A stretch of DNA of 64,000 nucleotides from Anisus vortex (Eukaryota; Mollusca; Gastropoda; Planorbidae). The notes beneath the pieces are model-generated. The model made no database searches. It was not told where the DNA came from and saw nothing but the letters and a program-made list of their open reading frames with translations. Below, in pieces: positions 12,101 through 25,500 of this stretch. Each line of letters begins with the position of its first letter. The first letter of the stretch is position 1. The position numbers and the translations under genes are program-made. Location: assembly GCA_949126835.1 (NCBI GenBank), contig OX421505.1, forward strand, positions 9,377,783 through 9,441,782, read 5' to 3'.

Positions 12101-15100
12101 GAGTTCTACAAGGTTCTCAGAGTTGTCATCTTTTACTTTGTTGACCAGATTTTCTAAAAACATGGTTACAACTCTCCATTCCTTAATGGCCTTTTGAAAT
12201 AGAAATCACAAAGTTAAGCCATTTTTCTTCTTTGTTAATTAATTACAAATTGCATATTTATATAGCGCCATTCATAACAAAGTCTTCGGATGCGCTTTAC
12301 ATTACCATTTAATTACCTTTTTTTTTTATTGAAATATCACAACATGTTTACAAATATTTAAAACAAAATGTGTTTGCATTCTTAAGCCTTAATGTTTTGA
12401 AAATAGTAAAATGTTCTACATCTCCTTAGAAATATCTCTAAATGGCCTTCAACTTCATAACATGCACAAACCTTTATTGAAGTGAATACAAACTTTCACA
12501 ACATGCAACTTAAAATGAACTTCTATATTGAGCATGCATAGTCGGATCTTAGAGTCCTGAATTTGTGAGTAGTGGGTAAAAGTCTCCATAGAGATAAATG
12601 GAAATAAGGTTCCCCTCAATGTGTCACCAGCCTGAAATAGGTGAACTGGGTTGGTGGTGATGGTGATGGTAGTGGTGGTGATGGTGGTGCAATTGTGACG
12701 AGACTGTAAAAAGTAAAGTATCCCATCGGACCAAATTGATCCATAGGGTCGGTGAAGCAGCGTTCACCAGTTTCTGTGGTAACGGCATACTAGGTGATTG
12801 TGTGGCCAGAACTATGCACAGCCGCCTTAACTTTACCCCAACTAAGGTCAGGCACCCATCAGAGCTGGGTAGACTCAGGGACACCCTCCAGACCTGGGAA
12901 AAAATCCAGGATTTGAACCCAGGACCTACGGTACGCCAGCCGAATGTGCTTCCGCACGGCTACCATGCACCTTGACGAGACTGTAGGGAAATATAAAAAC
13001 TTCTCTTTTTGTAATTGATACATGACAGTAGTTAGTAACTGTTTTTTTTAATTGACAGTTCCCAAATTGCAGAAATTAATGAAGAAGAGCACACCAGTTT
13101 CATTGGGAATAGCAATGCTCAATGCTCAGCCACCTTTACATTCCCAGAGAGTGTTGGGTTGCCCAACAGACAAGGATGCCCTAAGGTCTGAAAAAAAATG
13201 TATGACCTAACCAGAATTGAACCCTAAATGCTAATCCAACACTCCGCCTCTCAACCACAACAATCCATAAGCAGCGGATTGGAACTATATATTGAACAAA
13301 GACGACCACAGTCTATCATACAAAAGATGATTGCGGTCTGCACACAAACCTGAGAATCTTTGAAGAAATTGTAGATCAGGATGTCATCAAACTCCAGACC
13401 CTTGGACTCATAAATGGTCAGCACGATGCCTGTCCTTAGCTCTTCAGGAATTTTCTCCTTGGCACTTTCATTGACAACCAGGATAGCCTGGTGAGCACCA
13501 AACTCTATGTGGGATGTTTTCCTTCTGTTGCCAGTCAGTAACAAGGCCAAGTCTCCTGTTTTTAGAGAAATAGGTTCCGTTCATCCATAGCATAGACATC
13601 AAATAGAATTAAATTAATTCTTAGAGAAGTTATCAGTGTACAATTAATGCATAGCTTGGGCGTCAAATAAAGTTTATATGTGACACTCCACCAAGAATTG
13701 AGCTGCATTGTGACCTAGGGTCATTTTGAGTTTTTTAGTGATCCTTACAGTAATTTGAATAAATTGAATGCTGAATTCAATGGTAAAAACTGTTTCAAAA
13801 TTGAACAAATAGCCTTATAGTTATAGGTGTTTTACTGTACCACACTGTCTGAAACCTGATTTTGAGAAATTTCAATTTTACTATTTTGCTTTTACAAATG
13901 AAACTATACAAGGTGTTACTTTTAAAATATTTAAAAAAATAATTTATAATTATTTTTAGAACAAAAGCTCACCACAGAAATTAATAAATAATTTGAAATT
14001 ATCAAACTTGGAAAATCTATATTTTACACTCCTCAGGCATATTTTTGGCTGTTCAATATAATTAATATAATTAATAATAAGGCTCGAAGAATATAATCAA
14101 ATCCAGTATTATTGAAATGAGTTAAAAAATAAGAATTTCTCATCGGCTGAAATCACATACCTGGGCTGCAAGATTCTATGACAACAGGTTTCGGGCCGGC
14201 GAACATGCCCTGGTCTTTTCTTAGCGCATCAAAGGACTCTGGGAAAAACTCTATAAGTATGTCAAGCACAGATGAGGCAAGGGAGAGTATTCCAGTGTGA
14301 GAGCGATAATTATATCTCAGCTGATGGACCTTCTGAGGCACCTATGAAAATAGAAACAGAGTTCTTTTGAACTTGTCCACACACAAGTATTTGTGTGATA
14401 AAAGATGTGAAAAAATATTTATATTCTTGTAAATTGTTGTGCAATATAATATAACTAGACGCACAATACTTCTTCAAAATTATATACCTTATAACTTCTT
14501 TGGAACCTTTTTTTTTTTACCATGAAACTTAAACAGTAACACCAGGATGTGATTGCATGCTTTCTTAAGAATAGAGTCAAAACTGTCTCATTAAAAGCAA
14601 CAAGAAGTTATTTTTTTGCACAGGTCTAAATAGCACTCTGCAATGTACTGAAGATTTGAACCCGGCATCAGGTACAATGATGAAATCAGTTCAGTACCTT
14701 AATATTGGCCAAATATTTCTCATTTTCTCTGGCAGATTCTTTGGCGCAGTAAAACAAGGATTTCAAATCGATGAAGCGGAAGGAGATGCCGCGCATGATG
14801 CTCTGGGCGGTGTCCCCAGTCAGAAACATCTTATTGGGGTCGTGCCCCAGGGAAACGAGGAGGGCCAGTTCTGCCTGGGTGAAGTCCTGAGTCTCATCCA
14901 CGTAGATCTCATGCAAAGTCCAGTGAAAGTAGGTCATCTGGAGATAGACATTGATATCAAAACAGAATCAAGATCAGAAACAGACTCACTATCCAAATGT
15001 TATTCAGAACAGTGTCAAAGGGTCCCAAACTAAAGCCAGCGGATGATCAGGCTGGACATTAATTTATAAATGGAAATTTCATAATGAGTTAAAAAAAACA

Positions 15101-18100
15101 ACCTGTAACTAGTTTTGAAAACGATTATTGTATTTATGGGAAAATAGGCCACAATATTATTGGATGTGAAAGAATAACGATGCGTGTTGGATTTGTATGA
15201 ATAAGTTATCAAATTCTTTGCATACACTAATGTAAAAATATATTTTAAAAATCCAAAGCAGTTTTGGCTTTCTAGACCTGCGATAGAATGAGAAAGTTTA
15301 TTTCAATCTGCAATATTAGTATAAAGAAAAAAAATATCGACAATCGGTTTAAAATCAGAATATAATTATAAATGGTTTCAGAATTAAAATGATGATAAAA
15401 TCCCTAAGGTAGATAATTGCATTGTAAATTGTTTATAAAGAGTCTGACCCCCATAAGTGTCTGAAAGTGCCTGGTTTAAAGAAACCCCTACTTCAAGTCT
15501 TCAAGAAAAGCTGAAACACATACCGCCCTAAGCCTGGTATAAAGTTTATAAACCAGGTCAGCCTCATCAAACAGGAAGTGCTGCTGCTTGTAGTTGTTAA
15601 ACAACAGGAAAGCTTCGTAGATCTTGGACCTGTCCCCGCTAAAGTTTGGTGCCCTCTTGCGGCCCAACTCCAGGTACTGTGCCTTGTCCAAGTAGCCGTT
15701 CTCTGTGTGCAGAGACTCGTAAGAGCCTTTGATGAAAGACATGATCTCCGTCCAGGCCAAGGAGGCGTGGCAGTCAAGCTAGACAAGTGTGCATGAAACA
15801 ATTCAGTCAAAGAACTATTTTAGTGAAGTGTACAAATATGGATCAATTTGGTCCGACAGGATACTTTACTTTTCTTTTTTTTACAAATCTTATTTAGCTA
15901 GTTTTTATTTTCAATACATTAAACTGTATGTAAATATAAATTATGTATAATCTATAAGGCTATATGCATCTAATTTAGTTTAATGAGTCTCTTCATATTT
16001 TGAAAAAAAGGAATTTTTTGCTGGTAATCAGAACTGACCAGGCCTAAAGTCTGGTATTCGTGCTACAGGGCAATGGTGATTGTACACAAACAATGATGCC
16101 TAATTAATAATCTAGAAAAACTTGTAGTGCAGGTGCTTGCGGGAAACCTACTGTATACAACGAGCCCCAACATATGCACCCTCCTGACCAACTCCTTCCA
16201 CTTAATGCCCTGGACAATAGAACCAGAAGCCATGTCTGTTTTTTTTAGAGACATTATAAATTGATAATCTGAACCTTAAATACAAAAATTTCTTAGATGG
16301 CTAGGTCACAAGAATATATAATATGACCCAAACTTGAAAATAAAATATTACATACAAATCAACCAGCTAAAATTAAAGAACATAAAAATGAATATCTTAT
16401 GTATAGGAATTTTGGACTTTTAAAAAAAACTGTATTAGGTTTCTTAGATAGAAAGTTACATGCTTTTTACTACATTTCAAGACTTTTTCGACTTTAAATC
16501 TTTTTTTAGCAGATTTCTAGAAGTGAATAAAATTTCAAAAGGGTGCTGGCTTTCGCAAGATGGTGAGGTATGGATCAAAGAAAGATAAGTATGTCAAACA
16601 TACCTGAACTTTTTTACTAATTCTTGGCCAAACTTCAAATGCAAAGACTTCATAGGTGCATTCCCTTCTTAGATTTACTTTCATTTGGCCTCTGTTGCCA
16701 TAAGCATTTGGATTCCTTGATTTCTTTGGCAAATCTGGTAAATAAATAGTCCCGATTTTGAACAAATTTATATTTTTTAAAATTAATTTTATACATTTTG
16801 CTGCAATAACCGATCAACATAAATAGTTTCCTCTGGATTATATATATATATATATATATGCCAATATATATGTCTGTTGGATGTAAGCGCCTAGGCCATT
16901 GGACTGATTGGTACAAAAGTTAATCACAATTATTGAATTACTGTAAATTTTCTGCCTATGATATTTTTATTACTTCAAGTATGATGCTAAATGAGTTGAT
17001 ATAAAACAAAATATTGTCTAATTATAAACTCTAATAAAATTACAAACAGTTAATGACAGCTATAAAAGCTATCTTAGAATTATTTCTCTATGAGTTGCTT
17101 TGACTGTGTTGAACAGGCATACATGATTGCCTGCCTAGTGTACCAATGTAAAGTCTATTGTGTTGTTTACACTGTAAGTGTACACCTATGTACAACGTAT
17201 GTTGTGTTTTCTTCTTCTTCTATTGTTGATCTGTATATTTTTCTTTATGCACACAACTTGTGTATGCACATATAGTGTCCACAGATCAAACTTAGTTAAT
17301 ACTAGTTATTGATGTAAATGAGGTTACAAAATATTTAATTAGACCAGTTATCTAGAACATCATGTGCTGTTTTGTATGCAAAGGTTTAAAGGTGTGAAGA
17401 ATCACTCATGCAAGACAACAACAAGAGAAACAAAAATCTAATATCTAATGACCTTCATCATCATCTTCATCAGAACTGCCCACAAGGTCATGCATGAGTG
17501 GCGCTATGTTGAATATGTCCTCCTGGGTGCCCCAGCCAGGGATTTCCACTTTCAGGGCCAGGTCCTCATTCCTGGGGAAAAATGACTCTCCATCGATGGA
17601 GGCGTCCAGCATGAGCAGGAGCTGTCTAGAGGTTAGGAACAAGGGGAAGTAAATATCGTCCACTTCCTGTGAACATATAGAGGTTAGTGCAAAGGGATAA
17701 AATAAGAATGCCATCCACAAACTGTCAAGAAAAATTCATGATAAAGAATAATAAAATAATAAGTCATTAGAAACTTTTGTACTTGTTTAATGTCGCCATT
17801 GATTCTTTACATCATGGTCTCACAGAATAAATACTTAATAAATCCACAATCTGATTCTAATGCTCTCATGAAAAGCTAAGACTGAGGAGTCACATTTTAC
17901 CTGTAGGGTGTTGGGTAAAACTTTCTTGGGGGCTGTGTTGTGCACATGTAAAATTGTTGAGGCGTGTTGCAACTTCAAGAAGTTTTTCTCCACCTCCGTG
18001 CAGAAAACTGGATTCTTGGTGACAAACATCTACACATTGACAAAAAAAACAAAACAAAACTATTCAAACACTAGAAAAAAGGCAAAAAAAACAAAAAAAG

Positions 18101-21100
18101 GAAATAATTAAATGTCATGTTAAATAAATACATTGTTAGGGTTGGCGTTTAAAAACATAATTATTAAGGAAGTGCTAATTGTTAGAAAATTAACTAAAGC
18201 ATCAACACTGTTTTTTTTTAAAGACATCCTTATTGGCCAGCACAAGAATTTCTGTTACAGAATTTCAATGTGTCATAATAAAAAAACACCTTTCTTTAGT
18301 CTTAGTGATGTTTGTAAGTAGCACGTGAAATCACTGCGCAAATTGAGTCTTGGTTCTGGTTTTCTGAAATATCATTGCTTTAAAGCAAACCTAAATATCC
18401 TCTACATGGATGAATGCATAAGAATTCTACTTTGACATAAACAGACAAAAATCTGGACAGCCAGTGCTTGATGGCTGATTGGTTGTTAGAGAAGGAGGGT
18501 GACTTCCTGTCAGCACATGCTATAAAACAAGATTCTTCACGCTATTCATATACTTATTGTTGTGCTTGTAAAGGGAATTTACCTGGTGAAGGTGTTCATA
18601 CAAGATATCATCATCATCCCCATCATCACCGCCTTCCTCGTTAAGCTGGTCGATGTCAAACAGTGAGTCAGATTCTGCCGAGGCTTGATCAGACTTCGCT
18701 CCCATGACAGTTTTGTCCTCCTCACTGTTCTCTGTTCAGGGCGTGGGGAAAATAAAAAAACAACAGTGATTGGAAGTATAAGTTACAGTAAGTATTATAT
18801 AGCCAACATCAGGCTCTAATTTAATAGTCAGCTTACTTCAGCAGGGGGGGGGGGGGCACGATAGCCGAGCGGCAGCGCGAAAGACTGGCAATCCAAGGGT
18901 ACTGGGTTCAAATCCTGTCGCAGGCTAGGATTTTTTTCCCCAGGATTTGAGGGTGTTTCTAAGTCTACCCAGCTTTGATGGGTACCTGACTTAGTTGGGG
19001 TAAAGTAAAGGGGGCTGTGCATAGTGCTGGCCACACAATCACCTAGTATGCCTTGGCCACGGAAACTGGTGAACGCTGCTTCACCGTCCCTATAACTCAA
19101 TTTGGTCCGACTGGTACTTTACTTACTTTAGCAGTAGGCATTGTAAAATTACTTTTTTTTCACATCAAAAACATGTTGCAAAAGCTTTGTGGGATGATTT
19201 AAAATTTGAACTGTTTAACATAGTTCACTCTCTAGTATTATAATCATAAAAGCCTAAAGGCCAACTGAAGATGTTTTTCTCAAACTGATTACATTTGGAT
19301 TAGCCTCATACCAAAGAAACATTTTTCAGGGGAACAAAATAAACAATGCATGACCCACTAAATCTATATTTAACCATTTTGTTAAAAATAAGAACCCGGT
19401 AAAGATTCAAAACGTGTCACGATATGAATTTTTCCTAAATGAGTTTTTAATTATTGACGTCATCCCCCTGCTGGAAATCAAACATCTCATATGACTAAGA
19501 GATTGGGATTTTTTTCCCCTCTAAAAAACATGCGTGTTCCAGTGTTTACAGTGAACTAATTACTTGAAAGTTATGTTAAATATTTTGTAGAAATAATTTT
19601 ATTTAAATTCTGATACTGAATATACACATTAAAAAAATGTTGAGTGTTTGACATGAAAAACTATTCGGTTGGACTTTAAATTTGATTGAGTAGTGACTGA
19701 ACAGGTTCAAATATTTTACAAATAAGAATTATTTTTTAAAAAATTGTCTTTTTTTTTTATTACCCTGTTCCAGAAATTCCGGAACCTTCCTCGGCAGAAG
19801 TGGAGAGTTGAACTTCATAGCCTGCTCCCAGTAACAGAGGAACATCCCCCACAGTCTGTACAGGCAGCAGGTGGTCTTTCCTGTGCCGCTGCGACCCAGT
19901 AGCAATAGAGGTGTGTTGGAATCAAGGTTGATTATAGCATGCTCAATGTCCGTCACACGAAAAGGGAAGTCAATCTAATTGGAACAAAATGCAAAGGGAA
20001 GTCAATTTAATTGGCACATAATGCAAAGGGAAGTCAATCTATTTGGAACATAATGCAAAGGGAAGTCAATCTAATTAGAACATAACGACAAGGAAAGTTA
20101 ATCTTTTTATAATGTATGAATGGCAAAAGGTTAATCTTATTAGAACGTAAGTTTGACAAGGAAAGTTAATCTTATTAGAATGTATGAATGGCAAGGGGTT
20201 AATCTTATTAGAATGTAAGTGTAACAAGGAAAGTTAATCTTTTTATAATGTATGAATGGCAAGGGGTTAATCTTATTAGAATGTAAGTATGTCAAGGGAA
20301 GATAATCTTATTAGAATGTAAGACTGATAAGGGAAGTTAATCTTATAAGAATGTATAAACAACAAGAAACGCCAATGGCAAGGATAGCCAATCTTGTTAG
20401 AACATTTTCATTTTGACAAGAGAAGTCAATCTTTTAATAGAAAAACAAGGGCAGTAACTCTAAAAGAACACAATGACAAGAAAAGTAAATATTCAAATCC
20501 CATAATAAAATGGAAGTGAATCTAAATGGAAGAAAAGAGGTCCTAATGTATTCTTTTTTTTTAGTTTAGAACTACAGGTTTAGCAAGAATTTCTTTTTTC
20601 CCTTGTGAGCCAAAGACGGCTGGGCATTGTGCTGGCCACACATCCCCTAGCATGCTGTGGCCACAGAAACAAGTGAATGCCAGCCCTATGATCAGTTTGG
20701 TCCGAAGGGTACGTTACTTTTTTTTGTGAGCTAACTGATAAATTGCTAAAATGTCCGTCATTAATGCTCAGGAAACTATGTTTCAAAAGTAACTACTAAG
20801 GGACTTAACCTACCCTCCCTGGTAAGAAAAAAAAAGAAAATAGTTTACACCATTCAACTATGAAACAGTCTTCCATTGGTCAGTACTACACTGCCATCCA
20901 TCCATTATTACAGTGAAAGTACAAATCCAACTCACCTTGGTCTCTGTATTGCTCAGTATTGCAGACACAAGGGTGGATGAAAAGGAGTAGAACTTGAGAA
21001 TGTGAAACTCGTTCCTGTGGGCGCTGGCTGGCGGGAAGTAGCTCCTCTCAAGCTGCATCTCTGGACCCTCTGACTTGAAGCCGTCTGTCTCAATGTACAC

Positions 21101-22483
21101 GGCAGGGAAGCGGTCAGGCCCAGCTGGGCAGGGGGCACCCGGCTTGTTGATGCCGATCAGCTTTTTCTGAAAGATTTGATCAAATAATATTAGTTTAGTT
21201 TTATTTCATAATATTTAAAAACATATACAATGCGTATGTTCTAATGTTGAAAAATGGTTTCAATTTTCTAAAACTTTTGTAAGCTGTGTATCAAAACAAA
21301 CAGTATGTCCAGGAAGGTTCTAATTTTAAACCTCTTTAAAACTGACCAAAAAAAAATGTTATGTGTATTCATGACTAAAATGTATTTCACCAATAGATAG
21401 CCACTTTTTAAAATAATAAATATTGATTTTACTCCATTTTTGTAGCATTGCATTATAACAGCAATGAGAACATATTAGAGTTAATTAGCCAATCTTTAAC
21501 ATAATATCTCCCTTTAAATTTTTTCCTTTTAAACGATTGTAAAGTAAAAAAAAAAAATAAAAGGGTTGCAATATAGCAATCTTATGAAGTTAATTAATCA
21601 ATCCTAGCCTAAATATATTAACTCCCTTTTTTTCCCTTTACAATGGTAGCTAAAGGTTTCATTTTAGGATAAATCAGCTAAGTAATTGAATAGTAAACTA
21701 AGACACATCACTTGCCTGAATAATGCACTCTTTCCCTCGCTGGTGAGAGCGGACAATCTTGTGGACAAAGTGCTCAACCTCAGAGCCCTTCAGCACCACG
21801 TCCCACACACGGATGAGCTCAGAGTAGACCCTGCCTTTCCTCAGGGACGAATCCTCGTCCACCCCGGGCTCCGTGGACAAAAGGTTCTCTGCCGTCTCAC
21901 TGAGCCGAGGGGAGAACGCCACGGCCAGCTCCCACAGCAGGCAGGCGCCTTGCGGAAGTCTGATCTGGAAAAGCTTTAGCGTCTCCGGGATTCCTTTCAC
22001 CCGGCGCTGTAAGAGTTTTGTTGGAAAAATATGAGCGTTGGAATTTTTAAAAAGTGAATGTGAGATTTCACTTGTGACACCTCTGACGTGTCACAGCTCA
22101 CTTCAAAAAAGGCCAAACTACCCCCCAAGAGATGCCCAGTGCCCAAAGAAGGTTGCTAGGCTTGGTGACACACAAAGGACCTGGAGGGAAGGAGGGGGGG
22201 GGGATCTTGATAACCAGATTTTGAGCAAAAAAAAGTTAAATAATAAGTCTGTGGCTAGAGCAGTCAAATAATCATATAGAAACGTACATACAATATCTCC
22301 CATGATATGTCAACCTTTACATTCGATTCAATTATTTATAAAGAGAAGATTAAGATAAAAATGTGTTGATAGGCTTAGTGTGTTTTGGGGAATGAATAGA
22401 AATAAACTTCCCAACAATAGAAGTAAGAAACAAAACTAAGAAATACAGAAGTCAGGCAGCGAAAGATAGATAGAGAGAGAGAG

Positions 22484-22514
<31 letters not shown>

Positions 22515-22523
22515 GAGATAGAT

Positions 22524-22554
<31 letters not shown>

Positions 22555-25500
22555 AAGAGAAAGAGAAAGCATGGGCAAGACCGTGAGAATAAAAGAGAAG
22601 GAAAAAGTAGCGCTACAAATGTAAATGTCTGAGATAAAGATAATGGAGAAGATAGAACAAAAAATGTAAGCTATTGTAAAGAAAATGACAAAGCAGAGAC
22701 ACAAATATCTATAACTGAGAAATACAACCCAATAATTTATAACAACCTGTTGCAATGCTCAGATAAACATAAGGACAAAAACAATTTCCTTATCCCTTAT
22801 GCGAGAACAAATGCATATAAGTACTCTTTCTTCCCGAGTGGCATTCAGACTTGGAATGGGTTGCCTGAACAAATCAGGAAAACCAGTTACTTAACATCAT
22901 TTAAAACATGAATAAAGATGCAAGACTAGACTCAGACCACGGATGAGAGTAAAACACAATAATCTTCTTTATAGAAGGAGCGTCTGTAATGTATAAGATG
23001 TGATGATAACTCTGTAACTACCTGTAGCTGTGGCTGCCAGTCTCCTCTGGCCAGTTGATAAATGTATTTTACAATAACTCTCTTCAGGACATCAGGAATT
23101 GTATCTTTCTTCTGCTTCTTGCGTGGCGCTTCATCTGTCTCTTGTTCCCTGGGTGCTCGTCTTTCTCTTTTGCTTCTCAGAATGTTCCAGACATCCTCTG
23201 TAGAGAAATACAAAAATACCACACACAGGGCCAACATTAAAATGCATATCTCCTCAATGCATAGCCAAAACAATTGCCAACTAACGTTGTAGTACAAAGA
23301 TGAGAATATGCCAAACATGTGATGGTAAGGGCATAAAATATGTACGAAATATTTAAATTTAAAACATTCTAAGTAAGTTTAAAAATCAAGATTTGCAATG
23401 TAGAGGCAAATATCTTATATTCATTTTAAACAATTGTTTACAACTTAAAATAAAATTATTATGTTAAGTGACACATTTATCTATATATGTAAATAAAAAT
23501 GTAATGGTATTAATAACAAACAAAAAAACTTTTATTAATAATAATAATGATTAATAATGGTTATTTATATAGTGCTTCTATCCATGCTATTTTAGCATGC
23601 TCAGTGCGCTCTAGAAGATTATAACGTCCTCATAAAAAATAATCTGAATATTATTTATACAAAATATAACTATATTTCAGTAGTTAAAAAAATAATTATA
23701 AAATTCTGATTAAAAACAAAAGAAAATTTATGTTTAACTAATTGATATAGACTACATGCATGAAAGGCCAAAAAATAAGTTGTCTGTTAATTGTTATGTG
23801 AATTTAAAATGTATTCTACACACTGGTTCTCTAGTGCAGGGGTTGGCAACCTTTTGGTAATAGTCTGCCAAAGCAAGTCTTCTAATTAATTCAGCGTGCC
23901 AAGATCCTAAATGTCATCCAGCGCTAGCACTCAATTTCTTGTAGAAGAGATTTTTAATTGGCTTTTTTAGGGGTCCCCCGTGCGCCATTGTAAATTGCCC
24001 TGCGTGCCAAGTCTTGGTTGCCGACCCCTGCTCTAGTGTATATTATTTCACACATTTTGAATTTAAAAGATGTATCCTCTGAGTTTTTACCTGTACATTC
24101 AATGTCCCATGCCAAGTTGTCAAAGGCTTTCACATCAATGTTCAGCTCGACATCATCTACCTCTGCAACACCACTCTTCTCATCCAAGTTGTCATCTGTG
24201 TGGATACATGAAGTAATGTCAATATTAAACACACACACAGCTCCTTATTTAACACATACAGCTCCTTATTAAACACTCACACAGCTCCTTGCCTGGCAGG
24301 TGCAAAATTTTATAAAAAAATAAATAAAACACCAATATAAACAAATCTGAGCTCTATCTTTTGGTGGATTCTCAGATTTCCACTCAAGATAAGATCAGAA
24401 AAATTCACATCCCTGAGTTTTGTTCTTTGGGCAAAAGTTTTAGAGAGAGAGAGAGAAAGAGAGAGAGAGAAATAGAGAGAGAAAGAGAAATGGAGAGAGA
24501 AAGACAGAGAAAGAGAGAGAAAGAGAAACAGAGAAAAGGAGAAAGAGAGTGAGAGAAATAGAAAGAGAAAGAAAGAGAAAAAAAGAGAGAGAGAGAAAGA
24601 GAGTGAAAATGTTTCACAGAACCTTCAAATTCTATTTTGCTGTCATCTCCATAATTGTCCAGTTCTTTACTCTCTTCCTCCTCCTCTTCTGATTCCTCTT
24701 CCTCAGAGTGCATGTCTTTCTCTTCAGGCTCTGTGTGATTAAAGTAGACGTCTGGTAAGTCTTGCAGTATCTCTGTGGCTTCATCTCTGTACTTCTGTTG
24801 GAATAAACACATTTGTGAGTGTCATTAAACTACTATAATAATTTTACAGTTATATGGAATTAAGACATTGTTTTGTTTATTGTGTTCAGGACTTTTTCCC
24901 CATTCCCACTTTTTTATAGCCTGTTTTATTTTCATTTTTTATAGGCAGAGATAACTAGCAGAACTATGAAATAAAATTTGTACTAAATTTAACTGACCTT
25001 CAAAATTGAAGCATTTGGACATTTTATTTTTAATATAATAATTATAGTTATTTATATAGCCCTTCTATCCATGCTATTTTAGCATGCTCAGTGCTCTCTA
25101 GAAGATTGACTAGGCCCAAAACTTCTGCAGGGCAGGCAGCGATTGGTCAGCGGCAGGGCTAAAACCCAGGCCTTTTTATTGACAGTCTGGTGAGTTTAAC
25201 CGCAGGACCAGCCGGACGCACAAGAATTGAGAACATTTTTTCAAAATAATGAGGTCTATGCAGAAGTCTTTTCCCGGTCACATGATCATTGTTAGACACA
25301 CTTGATAAACAATGAATTGAATGAGATTGGCACTTACTGCCCTTCTGTTGGGTGCGCAAATTTTACCTCTAAATTATCATGTAAATAATCGAAGATCTTT
25401 TCATCGATTTCCTTTGAAAGATCAACAAATAGGTGTTGCTTCCGTGAGCATCATTTATAATATCACAATATTCTGCAAAGACACTGGCAGTCGCTCTGAT

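Noticed and set aside
12624..12884. Histidine-rich peptide frame
   Set aside because: It spans a SINE1 copy and a GTG/GAT microsatellite; not coding.
16063..16254. 63-codon minus-strand frame as an extra gene exon
   Set aside because: w34 (phase 0 out) joins w35 (phase 0 in) without it, and it matches nothing in the family.
18844..18920. True tRNA gene
   Set aside because: Box A and B are present, but the sequence continues into the SINE1 body and the same head recurs in many copies.
22375..22755. Leu/Ser-rich 126-codon frame
   Set aside because: Produced by the GATA/GA microsatellite.
24361..24552. RE-rich open frame, and its antisense Leu/Ser frame
   Set aside because: Produced by the GA microsatellite.
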